Shown here in pieces: positions 50,418 through 59,268 of a stretch of DNA of 64,000 bases; position 1 is the first letter of the stretch, and each line of letters opens with the position of its first letter. The notes beneath the pieces are model-generated. The model was not told where the DNA came from. It was given only the letters and a program-made list of their open reading frames with translations, and ran no database searches. The stretch lies in NCBI GenBank assembly GCA_035626475.1, contig DASPNP010000038.1, positions 62,001-126,000 on the forward strand, given 5' to 3'. Made by a program: the position numbers and the translations under genes. Origin of the DNA: DASPKT01 sp035626475. GTDB lineage: Bacteria > Pseudomonadota > Alphaproteobacteria > Azospirillales > Azospirillaceae.

Positions 50418-51388
50418 GTCCCGTCGCCGCCGCGGTAGGTGACGCGCGGGTCCAGCGCCCAATAGGCCAGGTCGGCCAGCATGCTGCCCGCCAGCACCAT
50501 GGTCGTGACCGCCAGCAGCCCTGCCAGGGCCACATTGTAGTCGTTGCCCAGGATGGCGTCGTAGATCAGCTTGCCCATGCCGAGATAGGCGAACATCGTC
50601 TCCACCACCAGCGCGCCGCCGAACAGCGCCCCGAACTCCAGCGCCAGCACGGTGACGACCGGCAGCAGCGCGTTGCGCAGCGCGTGGACCCAGACCACCC
50701 GCGCCTCCGACGCGCCCTTGGCCCTGGCGGTGCGGACATGGTCCTGGCGCAGCGCCTCGATCATGGCGGCGCGGACATGGCGGACATGGGCGCCCAGCGT
50801 CAGCAGCACCAGCGTCGCCACCGGCAGCACCATGTAGCGCAGCCGGTCGGCCAGCCCGCCCTCGCCGCCCAGGGTCTCCATGCCGCCGGCCGGCAGCCAG
50901 CCCAGCGTCACGGCGAAGAGGATGATCAGCAGCAGCGCCAGCCAGAAGGGCGGCACCGAGATGCCGGCGAAGCAGAGCAGGTTCACCGAGGCATCGAGCC
51001 AGCCGCCCGGCCGCCGCGCCGCCGCCACGCCGATGGGCAGCGCCAGCGCGGCCGTCAGCAGCAGGGCCGGCACCAGCAGCGACAGGGTGTTTGCCAAGCG
51101 GGGGGCCAGTATATCGGCCACCGGCTGGGCATAGAGGCGGGAATAGCCCAGATCGCCGGACAGCAGCGCCAGCAGCCAGCGCCCCCAGCGCTCGACCAGC
51201 GGCCGGTCGAGCCCGTACAGCGCCTTCAGCCGTGCGGCGTCGGCGCTGGTCAGGTTCGGGTCGGCGGCGATCATCGCGTCGATGGGATCGCCGGGCATCA
51301 GCCCGATCAGCATGTAGACGATGAAGGAGACCGCCAGCAGGACGAGGATCGATTGCAGGAGGCGGTCGAGAAGCAGGCGCGCCATCAT
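50414..51388 (-). CDS. ABC transporter permease, DppB/OppB type
   Basis: A 324-residue membrane protein. The N-terminal helix LLQSILVLLAVSFIVYMLIG is followed by MPGDPIDAMI, the GDLGYSRLYAQPV segment and the EAA loop RTARAKGASEARVVWVHALR. Two in-frame ATGs (51388, 51385) are equally plausible. It forms a dipeptide/oligopeptide or nickel-type permease pair with the next gene. It is divergent from the TPP-enzyme gene over ~100 bp. Confidence 0.93.
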   Translation of the reverse strand: MMARLLLDRLLQSILVLLAVSFIVYMLIGLMPGDPIDAMIAADPNLTSADAARLKALYGLDRPLVERWGRWLLALLSGDLGYSRLYAQPVADILAPRLANTLSLLVPALLLTAALALPIGVAAARRPGGWLDASVNLLCFAGISVPPFWLALLLIILFAVTLGWLPAGGMETLGGEGGLADRLRYMVLPVATLVLLTLGAHVRHVRAAMIEALRQDHVRTARAKGASEARVVWVHALRNALLPVVTVLALEFGALFGGALVVETMFAYLGMGKLIYDAILGNDYNVALAGLLAVTTMVLAGSMLADLAYWALDPRVTYRGGDGT

Positions 51389-51491
51389 CCCCGGGGAAAG
51401 AAGAACATGACGGGCTTTATGGCATGCCGGGGCCGGGATTGACAGTGCGGGCGGCGGCTCCTTTACTGCCGCCAAAACAGGGGGAAACGAC

Positions 51492-53165
51492 ATGACGACG
51501 CCGCGGCCGCGCACGGGCGGGCAGATCCTGGTGGACGCGCTGGTGGCGCAGGGCGCGGACCTCGCCTTCTGCGTGCCGGGGGAAAGCTACCTGGAGGTGC
51601 TGGACGCGGCGGTGGACCGGCCGTCCCTGCGCCTCGTCACCTGCCGGCAGGAGGGCGGGGCGGCCTTCATGGCGGAGGCGTACGGCAAGCTGACGGGCAA
51701 GCCCGGCATCTGCATGGTCACGCGCGGCCCCGGCGCCTGCAACGCGTCGATCGGCGTCCATACCGCCTTCCAGGACAGCACGCCGATGATCCTGCTGGTG
51801 GGGCAGGTGGCGCGCGACCAGATGGAACGCGAGGCCTTCCAGGAGATCGACTACCGCCGCATGTTCGGGCCGGTGGCCAAATGGGCCGCCGAGATCGACA
51901 GCGCCGCCCGCATCCCCGAGTTCGTCGCCCGCGCCTGGCGCACGGCGCTGTCCGGCCGCCCGGGGCCGGTGGTGCTGGCGCTGCCCGAGGACATGCTGCG
52001 CGAGAGCGCCGACGTGCCGGACCCCGGCCCCGTCGCGCCGGTGGAGGCGCATCCCGGCGCCGGCGAGATGGACCGGCTGGCGGTCCTGCTGTCCCAGGCC
52101 AAGCGCCCGCTGGTCATCGCCGGCGGCAGCGGCTGGAGCGACGGTTCGGCCGCCCTGCTGCGCGCCTTCGCCGAGGCCTGGGACCTTCCCGTCGCCTGCA
52201 GCTTCCGGCGCCAGGACCTTGTGCACAATGCCAGCCCCTGCTTCGCCGGCGACCTCGGCACCGGGCCGAACCCGGCGCTGCTGGAGCGGGTGCGGGCGGC
52301 CGACCTCATCCTGGCGGTGGGCACCCGGCTGGGGGAGATCGCCACCCAGGGCTACACGCTGCTGGCGCCACCGAAACTGCGGCAGGCCCTGGTCCATGTC
52401 CATGTGGACGCGGGCGAACTGGGCCGGGTCTACCAGCCCGACCTCGCCATTCAGTCCTCCCCCGGCCCCTTCGCGGCCGCCGCGGCGCTGCTGACGCCGC
52501 CCGCACACCTGCCCTGGGCCGGCTGGCGCGAGGGGGCGCGGCAGGATTATCTGGCCTGGCAGGTGCCGCAGCCCTGGGACGGGCCGCTGGACCTCGGCCG
52601 GATCATGCTGTGGCTGCGCGACCGTCTGCCCGCCGACGCCGTCGTCACCAACGACGCCGGCAATTTCAGCGGCTGGGGCCACCGCTTCCTGCGCTACGGA
52701 CGGCCGGGGCGCCAGCTGGGCCCGACATCCGGTGCCATGGGCTACGCCGTGCCCTCCGCCGTCGGCGCCAAGATCGCCGAGCCGCACCGGCTGGTGCTGG
52801 CGCTGGTCGGCGACGGCGGCTTCCTGATGACGGGCCAGGAGATCGCCACCGCCGTCCACCACGGCGCGGCGCCCATCGTGCTGGTCTTCAACAACGGCAT
52901 GTACGGCACTATCCGCATGCACCAGGAGGGCCGCTTCCCCGGCCGGGTCAGCGCCACCGGCCTGACCAACCCGGACTTCGCCGCGCTCGCCCGCTCCTAC
53001 GGCGCCTTCGGGGCCAAGGTCGCCCGCACCGAGGATTTCGCCCCGGCCTTCGAGGACGCCGTCGCGTCGGGACGCCCTGCGGTCATCGAGTTGGTCATGG
53101 ACCCCGACCAGATCACCACCCGCACGACCCTGACGGCCATGCGGGCGAAGGCGGGACGGGGATAG
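51492..53165 (+). CDS. Thiamine-diphosphate-dependent enzyme (acetolactate-synthase-like)
   Basis: A 557-residue protein with the three-domain layout of the family. The N-terminal PYR domain has FCVPGESYLEVLDA with the cofactor Glu and GPGACNASIGVHTAF. The central domain has a nucleotide-like fold, and the C-terminal PP domain has LVGDGGFLMTGQEIATA and VFNNGMYGTIRMHQ, the ThDP/Mg site. No IlvN-type regulatory subunit follows, so it is probably not the biosynthetic acetolactate synthase; a decarboxylase or carboligase of unknown substrate is more likely. GGGGGA precedes the start. Confidence 0.9.
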   Translation: MTTPRPRTGGQILVDALVAQGADLAFCVPGESYLEVLDAAVDRPSLRLVTCRQEGGAAFMAEAYGKLTGKPGICMVTRGPGACNASIGVHTAFQDSTPMILLVGQVARDQMEREAFQEIDYRRMFGPVAKWAAEIDSAARIPEFVARAWRTALSGRPGPVVLALPEDMLRESADVPDPGPVAPVEAHPGAGEMDRLAVLLSQAKRPLVIAGGSGWSDGSAALLRAFAEAWDLPVACSFRRQDLVHNASPCFAGDLGTGPNPALLERVRAADLILAVGTRLGEIATQGYTLLAPPKLRQALVHVHVDAGELGRVYQPDLAIQSSPGPFAAAAALLTPPAHLPWAGWREGARQDYLAWQVPQPWDGPLDLGRIMLWLRDRLPADAVVTNDAGNFSGWGHRFLRYGRPGRQLGPTSGAMGYAVPSAVGAKIAEPHRLVLALVGDGGFLMTGQEIATAVHHGAAPIVLVFNNGMYGTIRMHQEGRFPGRVSATGLTNPDFAALARSYGAFGAKVARTEDFAPAFEDAVASGRPAVIELVMDPDQITTRTTLTAMRAKAGRG

Positions 53166-53265
53166 GCCCCGCGCACATCCCTTTTGGCGATGCGGGTGAA
53201 GGCGGCTTGACCGGCCCGTCCGGCTTGGCGAAGCTGGTAAACCACAACTAGGTCAGGGGGATAGA

Positions 53266-53622
53266 ATGGAGTGGTATCTCGCCGCCTTGCGCAAGTTCGC
53301 GGACTTCACCGGCCGCGCCCGGCGGAAGGAATACTGGTTCTTCGTCCTGTTCAACTTCCTGGTTGCCATGGGCATCAGCCTCGTCGAGGCGGTGCTCGGG
53401 ATCGCCGGCTTCCTCAGCATGCTCTATGGCTTGGCGATGCTGATCCCCGGCCTCGCCGTCGGCGCGCGCCGACTGCACGATATCGGGCGCAGCGGCTGGT
53501 GGCTGCTGATCGGCTTGGTGCCGCTGGTCGGCTGGATCGTGCTGATCGTCTTCGCGCTGCAGGACAGCGAGCCCCACGACAACCGGTTCGGCCCGCCGCC
53601 GAAGCTGCCGGCTTATGGTTGA
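53266..53622 (+). CDS. DUF805 family membrane protein
   Basis: A 118-residue inner-membrane protein. It has the DUF805 opening (FADFTGRARRKEYWFFVLFN), three to four helices, ARRLHDIGRSGWWLLIGLVP and a C-terminal QDSEPHDNRFGPPP. The family is widespread and of unknown function. GGGGGA lies a few bases before the start. It is the last gene of a rightward pair after the TPP enzyme, but separated by ~100 bp, so probably independent. Confidence 0.92.
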   Translation: MEWYLAALRKFADFTGRARRKEYWFFVLFNFLVAMGISLVEAVLGIAGFLSMLYGLAMLIPGLAVGARRLHDIGRSGWWLLIGLVPLVGWIVLIVFALQDSEPHDNRFGPPPKLPAYG

Positions 53623-53643
53623 GGCTCTGAGGCTGTTTCACCC

Positions 53644-53682
53644 CTAGGTCGCATTACGGCTCCGCCTCCATCCGACCTACGG
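53644..53682. repeat. Shortened family B element
   Basis: CTAGGTCGCATTACGGCTCC and its partner ending CCGACCTACGG form a 39-bp hairpin, a family B copy lacking the central part. It lies in the 70-bp convergent gap between DUF805 and the GST gene. Confidence 0.7.
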
Positions 53683-53692
53683 AGCAGGCGCC

Positions 53693-54316
53693 TCACAGCG
53701 CCAGCGGCGGGACCTGCATGCCGCGCTGCACCGCCGGGCGGGCGCCCACCTCATTGTACCAGCGGGCGAGGCCGGGGTGGGTGGCGGCGGGGTCGGTGGC
53801 CTTGAAGGCGTAGTCGATGAAGGGATAGCAGGCGATGTCGGCGATGCCGTACTCGGCGCCGCCCAGATACTCCGCCTCGCGCAGCCGCAGGTCGAGCGCG
53901 TCGTAGCAGCGCTCCAGCTCGCGCCGGTAATAGTCGACCGCGTAGTCCTGCCGCTCCGGCGCCAGCACCGAGAAGCGGAAATGGCCGATGGAGGCGGGCG
54001 AGAGGTCGGCCACCGCCATCATGAACCAGCTCTCCGCCTCGGCGCGGGCGACCGGCTCGGTCGGCAGGAAGCGGCCGGCCTCGGCGGCGAGGTAGGTCAG
54101 GATGGCGCCCGAGCCGAAGATTCGCCGCTTGCTGCCGTCGCGCTCGTCCAGCAGGGCCGGCGCCTTGCCCATGGGGCTGGCGCCCAGCAGGCCGGGATCC
54201 TCGATCGGGCCGCCGGTGAACTCCAGCAGGTGCAGCCGGTAGGGCAGGCCCAGCTCCTCCAGCATGATGCTGGCGCGGTGGCCGTGCGGGGAGCCGAAGG
54301 TGAAGAGCGTGATCAT
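53693..54316 (-). CDS. Glutathione S-transferase family protein (YghU/nucleophilic type)
   Basis: A 207-residue GST. The N-terminal domain is TLFTFGSPHGHRASIMLEEL then ASPMGKAPALLD, SGAILTYLAAEAGRF. The C-terminal domain has YLGGAEYGIADIACYPFIDY and ARPAVQRGM. The substrate is unknown. The start at 54316 is chosen because the domain begins there; the longer frame upstream is antisense-like and proline-rich. It lies 13 bp downstream of the CapD-like gene on the same strand. Confidence 0.9.
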   Translation of the reverse strand: MITLFTFGSPHGHRASIMLEELGLPYRLHLLEFTGGPIEDPGLLGASPMGKAPALLDERDGSKRRIFGSGAILTYLAAEAGRFLPTEPVARAEAESWFMMAVADLSPASIGHFRFSVLAPERQDYAVDYYRRELERCYDALDLRLREAEYLGGAEYGIADIACYPFIDYAFKATDPAATHPGLARWYNEVGARPAVQRGMQVPPLAL

Positions 54317-54329
54317 GGGGTCCCCGCCC

Positions 54330-56306
54330 TCACGGCTGGCCGGGCAGCGCGCCGCCGGCCGGGGGCGGGGCGGCGGGGCCGGCGCGGGTGTATTCGGGCA
54401 CGATGTGCTGCAGCAGCCCGACGACCCGGCCTTCGTCGCCGGCATGGGCGGCGGCCTCCAGCTCGTCCAGCGAGCGGCGCAGGATGGCGAGGTCGACCGA
54501 GCGGGGCGAGGCGATCAGCACGCCCTCGGCCTCGGTCCGCTCCGGCGGCTCGGCCACGTCGAACATCTCCTCGAACAGCTTCTCGCCCGGGCGCAGTCCG
54601 GTGAAGACGATCTTGATGTCCTTGTCCGGCGACAGGCCGGCCAGCCGGATCATCTGGCGGGCCAGGTCGACGATCTTCACCGGCTGGCCCATGTCCAGCA
54701 CGAAGAGGCGCCCGCGCTCGCTCTCGCCCTTCACCTGCATGCCGTGGGCCGACGCCTGCAGCACCAGCTCCACCGCCTCGCGCACCGTCATGAAGTAGCG
54801 GCAGACGTCGGGGTGGGTGACGGTCAGCGGCCCCCCGGCGCGTAGCTGGCGGGTGAAGAGCGGCACGACCGACCCTGTGGAGCCCAGCACATTGCCGAAG
54901 CGCACGGTCATGAAGCGCGTCTCGAAGCCGCGCGTGCCGCTGGAGGCCACCAGGTCCAGCGCCTGGCAGTAGCACTCGGCCACGCGCTTGGTGGCGCCCA
55001 TCACGTTGGTCGGGCTGACGGCCTTGTCGGTGGAGATCAGCACCATGGCCGCGGCGCCCGAGGCGATGGCGGCGTCGGCGACGTTGCGCGTGCCCAGCAC
55101 GTTGGTCAGCACGCCCTCGACCGGGTTCAGCTCGACCATGGGGACGTGCTTCAGCGCGGCGGCGTGGAAGACCAGCTCCGGCTGCTCCTCCCGCATGACC
55201 TGCAGCACCCGCGGCCGGTCGCGCACGTCGCACAGCACGGCCCGGAGGTCCAGGTCGGGGTGCGTCTCGCGCGTCTCCAGCTCGATCGAGTAGAGGTTGA
55301 ACTCGCCATTGTCGACCAGGGCCATGCGGGCGGGGCCGAGGCCGGCGATCTGACGCACCAGCTCCGAGCCGATGGTGCCGCCGGCGCCGGTGACGACGAC
55401 GCGGCGGCCCTTGATCAGATCGCCGATGGCGTGGCGGTCCAGCGCCACCTGCGGGCGGCCCAGCAGGTCCTCCAGCTGGATCGGGCGGACGGTGGGGGCG
55501 CCATCGGCGACCGCGTCCTTGAACTCGGTCAGGTCGGGCAGGCGGCCCAGCGTCAGGTTCAGCGCCTCGCAGCGCTCCACCAGCTCGCCCAGCCGGGCGC
55601 CGTCGAAGCGCGAACGCGGGCGGGTCAGGATCAGGCGGCGTGGCCGGTTGCCGCCGGCCGTCAGCTCGGCCATGACGGCGGACAGATCGTCCAGCCCGCC
55701 CAGGATCTTCACCCCGTGGATCTCGCGGCCCACCCGGCCACGCTTCTCGTCCAGGATGCCGACGACGCGGTAGGAGGCGTCGCGGTCGGTCGCCATGGCG
55801 CGTAGGAAGATCTCCGCCTCGTCGCCGGCGCCGACCAGCAGCACCGGGATGCGGGAGCGCGCGTTGGTCTCCAGGATGCTGGCCAGCCGCCGGTCCTTGG
55901 CGATGCGGTAGACCAGCCGCGGGCCGCCCAGCATGATCACCAGCACGAACCAGTTGATCAGCGGCACCGAGCGGGGCAGCGCCTCCAGTCGCGTGACCAT
56001 GAACATCAGCAGCAGGAACACGACCATGGTGGCCGTGACCGCGCGCATGATCGCCAGCAGGTCGCGCAAGCTGGCGTAGCGCCAGACGCCGGAGTTCATG
56101 CCGAAGAAGCGGTACGAGCCCGCGGCGATGAGGGTGAAGATGGCGATGCCGGGCGCCAGCGGTTCGGCATAGTCCCAGAGGTCGCCGCCGACCCGCAGAT
56201 ACAGCGACACGACGAAGGACAGCGCCGCCATCACGATGTCGTGGGCGTAGGCGAGGGTCCGTCTGTCGGGTGCGGGGAGGGACGCCATGGTCGAGTTCTT
56301 CTTCAC
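54330..56306 (-). CDS. Membrane nucleoside-diphosphate-sugar epimerase/dehydratase (CapD/WbpM/FlaA1 type)
   Basis: A 658-residue protein. Four N-terminal membrane helices (~15-130) are followed by a CoA-binding-like Rossmann region (~145-270) and a catalytic SDR domain. The latter has VVVTGAGGTIGSELVRQIAG, FHAAALKHVPMVELNP, LISTDKAVSPTNVMGATKRV with the WbpM-style Met replacing the usual catalytic Tyr, and RFGNVLGSTGSVVPLF. It converts UDP-GlcNAc-type sugars to 4-keto-6-deoxy sugars for surface polysaccharides. The start is GTG 56306 or ATG 56288. No other polysaccharide genes adjoin it except the distant AlgI/AlgJ-like pair. Confidence 0.93.
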   Translation of the reverse strand: MKKNSTMASLPAPDRRTLAYAHDIVMAALSFVVSLYLRVGGDLWDYAEPLAPGIAIFTLIAAGSYRFFGMNSGVWRYASLRDLLAIMRAVTATMVVFLLLMFMVTRLEALPRSVPLINWFVLVIMLGGPRLVYRIAKDRRLASILETNARSRIPVLLVGAGDEAEIFLRAMATDRDASYRVVGILDEKRGRVGREIHGVKILGGLDDLSAVMAELTAGGNRPRRLILTRPRSRFDGARLGELVERCEALNLTLGRLPDLTEFKDAVADGAPTVRPIQLEDLLGRPQVALDRHAIGDLIKGRRVVVTGAGGTIGSELVRQIAGLGPARMALVDNGEFNLYSIELETRETHPDLDLRAVLCDVRDRPRVLQVMREEQPELVFHAAALKHVPMVELNPVEGVLTNVLGTRNVADAAIASGAAAMVLISTDKAVSPTNVMGATKRVAECYCQALDLVASSGTRGFETRFMTVRFGNVLGSTGSVVPLFTRQLRAGGPLTVTHPDVCRYFMTVREAVELVLQASAHGMQVKGESERGRLFVLDMGQPVKIVDLARQMIRLAGLSPDKDIKIVFTGLRPGEKLFEEMFDVAEPPERTEAEGVLIASPRSVDLAILRRSLDELEAAAHAGDEGRVVGLLQHIVPEYTRAGPAAPPPAGGALPGQP

Positions 56307-56488
56307 GGGACTTCCGCAGCGTGCCCAAGTCGATCCGACCGTTTCAGGTCCAACCCGCGCCGTCCACCGGCGCCGCCGCGCGTCCTTGCCCCTTCCGGTT
56401 TCAAATACACCCCGGCAACCACGAGCGCCAAGACTTTGTTGCCCTGCGGCGGAGGGGTGGGGGATGCCTATCCGTCAGGGCAGGACAC

Positions 56489-57238
56489 TCAGAGCGTCAT
56501 GGTGAACTGCACGCGGGTGCCGGCGTCGCGGCTGATGTCCAGGTCGGCGCCCAGCTGCGTCGCCAGCGCCTCCACCAGCATGGTCGAGGCGTCCTGCTCC
56601 GGGTCGAAGCCCGGCGGCAGGCCGCGGCCATTGTCCTCCACCGTCAGGCGCGCCTGGCCCGAAGGCAGGCTTTCCAGCCGCACGGCCATCCAGGCCTCCT
56701 CGGGATAGGCGTGGCGCGCGCCGGCGGTCACCAGCTCGTTGACCACCAGCCCCAGCGGCATGGCGGTGTAGAGCGAGGTGCCCAGCGACTCGACCTCCAC
56801 CGACACCTTCAGGTCGGCGCGGACGTCCGGGGCGTTGGCCAGCGCGTTCTCCGTCACCTCGCGGAAATAGCGGGAGAGGTCGACCGTGTTGTCGGCGCGG
56901 CTCTCATGCATCTGCCGGTACAGCACCGCCAGCACCTCGACCCGGTGCATGGTCTGGTCGTAGGCGGCGCGGGCCTCGGGATCGACGATGCGGTGGTGCT
57001 GCAGGCGCAGCAGGCTGATGACCAGCTGCAGGCTGTTCTTGGCGCGGTGCTGCAGCTCGCGCAGCGCCTCCTCGGCCCGCAGCGCCCGCGCCTCCGCGGC
57101 GTCCGCGCGTGCCTCCGGCGAGAGGGCGACCCCGGGGGAGGCGGGATCCTGTCCGTCGCTGGGGACTTGGTCCGGGGGAGCCATGCCTGCCGTGCCGATG
57201 GGAATGTGACAACCGGCCGGTTCTATCCCTTCCGACAT
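56489..57238 (-). CDS. Cytosolic HisKA_2-type sensor histidine kinase
   Basis: A 249-residue protein without membrane segments or a recognisable sensor domain. The dimerisation helix RELQHRAKNSLQLVISLLRLQ carries the phosphoacceptor His of the HisKA_2/HWE group. The ATPase domain has LGLVVNELVTAGARHAY, DNGRGLPPGFD and LVEALATQLGADLDI. Such kinases in alphaproteobacteria often feed PhyR or other single regulators; none is adjacent. The N terminus (1-45) is low complexity. The 182-bp gap to the CapD-like gene shows no repeat element. Confidence 0.88.
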   Translation of the reverse strand: MSEGIEPAGCHIPIGTAGMAPPDQVPSDGQDPASPGVALSPEARADAAEARALRAEEALRELQHRAKNSLQLVISLLRLQHHRIVDPEARAAYDQTMHRVEVLAVLYRQMHESRADNTVDLSRYFREVTENALANAPDVRADLKVSVEVESLGTSLYTAMPLGLVVNELVTAGARHAYPEEAWMAVRLESLPSGQARLTVEDNGRGLPPGFDPEQDASTMLVEALATQLGADLDISRDAGTRVQFTMTL

Positions 57239-57345
57239 GCCCGGAAAAATAGAGCTTTGGTCAGGCCGCCGCTACCCAACGTCCTAAGGGGAGTGGACTA
57301 GCCCGAAGGAACAGGCCTTCCCCTATAGCGGAAGAGGAGGCCGCC

Positions 57346-57573
57346 TCAGCTGAAGATCTTCAGCAGCAGCACCAGCACCGCCAGCGCCACCAGGCCGCCC
57401 AGCACCGGGTTCGTCTCCAGCCACAGGACGCTGCGGGCCTGCAGGTCGCGGACATCCTCCGCCTCGTCGTCGCGGGGCGGCAGCGGCTGGGCGCGCTCCA
57501 GGCTGTTCAGGCGGGTCTCGATGCGGTCCAGCCGCTCCTCGGCGAGCTGCAGGCGGGTATCGGTGTCGGTCAT
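57346..57573 (-). CDS. Small tail-anchored coiled-coil protein
   Basis: A 75-residue protein. Residues 1-30 form a heptad-rich coiled coil (LQLAEERLDRIETRLNSLER), the middle is acidic, and residues ~55-75 form a C-terminal membrane helix (NPVLGGLVALAVLVLLLKIF). I know no family for it. The start at 57573 is chosen because the longer frame runs antisense through the aminotransferase gene. It is divergent from that gene and downstream of none. Confidence 0.68.
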   Translation of the reverse strand: MTDTDTRLQLAEERLDRIETRLNSLERAQPLPPRDDEAEDVRDLQARSVLWLETNPVLGGLVALAVLVLLLKIFS

Positions 57574-57666
57574 GATCCTGTCCGGAAGGCCCGGCGGTGT
57601 GAAAGAGTTAACGCCCCAGCATAGTCCGCCACGCATGGCCGTTGGAAGTCCCGCTGTTGCCGTCGC

Positions 57667-59013
57667 ATGCTGTGGCAGACCGAACAGACGGGCCGGACCG
57701 CCATGCTCCCCAACGACCTCGACGCCCTGTGGATGCCCTTCACCGCCAACCGCCAGTTCAAGGCGGCGCCGCGCCTGCTGGTCGCGGCCGAGGGCATGCA
57801 TTACCGCAGCGCCGACGGGCGGGAGATCCTGGACGGCACGGCCGGGCTCTGGTGCGTGAACGCCGGCCATGCCAGGCCGCGCATCGTCGAGGCGATCCGC
57901 CGGGCGGCGGGCGAGCTGGACTATGCGCCGGGCTTCCAGATGGGCCATCCCGGCGCCTTCCGGGCCGCCTCCGCCCTGGCCGCCATCGCGCCGGCGGGGC
58001 TGGACCGGGTGTTCTTCACCAACTCCGGCTCCGAGTCGGTCGACACGGCGCTGAAGATCGCGCTGGCCTGGCACCGGCTGCGCGGGGAGGGGACGCGGAC
58101 GAAGTTCATCGGGCGCGAGCGCGGCTATCACGGCGTCGGCTTCGGCGGCATCTCGGTCGGCGGCATCCCGGGCAACCGCAAGGCCTTCTCCGGCGCGCTG
58201 CTGCCGGGAACCGACCATCTGCCGCACACCCACGACCGCGCCCGCCAGGCCTTCTCGCGCGGCGAGCCGGAATGGGGCGGGCATCTGGCGGACGAGCTGG
58301 AGCGGCTGGTGGCGCTGCACGACGCCTCCAGCATCGCCGCCGTCATCGTGGAGCCGGTGGCGGGCTCCACCGGCGTGCTGATCCCGCCCCGGGGCTATCT
58401 GGCGCGGCTGCGGGAGATCTGCGACCGGCACGGCATCCTGCTGATCTTCGACGAGGTCATCACCGGCTTCGGCCGGCTGGGCACCGCCTTCGCCGCCGAC
58501 CGGTTCGGCGTGACGCCCGACCTGATGACGGTGGCGAAGGGGCTGACCAACGGTGCCGTGCCCATGGGCGCGGTGCTGGTCCGGCGCGGCATCCACGACG
58601 CCTTCATGGAGGGGCCGGCGGGGATCGAACTGTTCCACGGCTACACCTATTCCGGCCACCCGCTGGCGGCCGCCGCGGCCGTGGCGACGCTGGAGACCTA
58701 TGCCGAGGAGGGGCTGTTCGCCCGCGCCGCCGCACTGGAACAGGATTTCGGCGACGCCGCGCACGGGTTGCGCGGCCGGCCGCACGTGGTCGACATCCGC
58801 ACCATGGGCCTGGTCGCCGGCATCGAGCTGGAGCCGCGTCCCGGCGCCCCGGGCGCCCGCGGCTACGAGGCGTTCGTGAAATGCTTCGAGGCCGGCGTGC
58901 TGGTCCGCGTCACCGGCGACACCATCGCGCTCAGCCCGCCGCTGATCATCGGGGCCGACCAGGTCGGGCGGCTGTTCGGGACACTGTCGCAGGTGCTGGG
59001 CGAGGTGGGGTGA
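57667..59013 (+). CDS. Omega-amino acid:pyruvate aminotransferase (beta-alanine type)
   Basis: A 448-residue class III PLP enzyme closely following the beta-alanine:pyruvate transaminase pattern. It shows LWMPFTANRQFKAAPRLLVA, GTAGLWCVNAGHARP, FFTNSGSESVDTALKIA, ERGYHGVGFGGISVGGI, IFDEVITGFGRLGT, VAKGLTNGAVPMGAV with the PLP Lys, and FHGYTYSGHPLA. It converts beta-alanine or similar omega-amino acids to semialdehydes, consistent with the downstream polyamine-type genes. An ATG at 57703 is an alternative start nearer the conserved region. Confidence 0.93.
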   Translation: MLWQTEQTGRTAMLPNDLDALWMPFTANRQFKAAPRLLVAAEGMHYRSADGREILDGTAGLWCVNAGHARPRIVEAIRRAAGELDYAPGFQMGHPGAFRAASALAAIAPAGLDRVFFTNSGSESVDTALKIALAWHRLRGEGTRTKFIGRERGYHGVGFGGISVGGIPGNRKAFSGALLPGTDHLPHTHDRARQAFSRGEPEWGGHLADELERLVALHDASSIAAVIVEPVAGSTGVLIPPRGYLARLREICDRHGILLIFDEVITGFGRLGTAFAADRFGVTPDLMTVAKGLTNGAVPMGAVLVRRGIHDAFMEGPAGIELFHGYTYSGHPLAAAAAVATLETYAEEGLFARAAALEQDFGDAAHGLRGRPHVVDIRTMGLVAGIELEPRPGAPGARGYEAFVKCFEAGVLVRVTGDTIALSPPLIIGADQVGRLFGTLSQVLGEVG

Positions 59014-59044
59014 GGGCTCAGGCGATCCCGCCGGCCATCCCATG

Positions 59045-59248
59045 CCGTCGCCCCGGCGCAGGGGTTGCAGCCATGCGAGGCCGATGAAGCGCATCCGTAG
59101 GTCGCATGGAGGCGTAGCCGCAATGCGACGTGCTTCGGCCGGGGTGTCGCATTGCGCCTGCGGCTCCATGCGACCTACGAACCAGACGAGCGCCGCTTCG
59201 GACGCACCCCGCTGCAACCCCTGGGTCCCGGCTTGCGCCGGGATGACG
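59045..59248. repeat. Composite inverted-repeat element A-B-A (left A arm truncated)
   Basis: It fills the convergent gap between the aminotransferase and FAD oxidase genes. The left A arm, 59045-59070, has lost ~12 bp of its outer stem (CCGTCGCCCCGGCGCAGGGG). The B hairpin is 59096-59179, a very well conserved copy. The right A arm, 59210-59248, is intact (ending CCGGGATGACGG). Confidence 0.83.
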
Positions 59249-59268
59249 GGGAAGAAGGGAGGCGCCCG

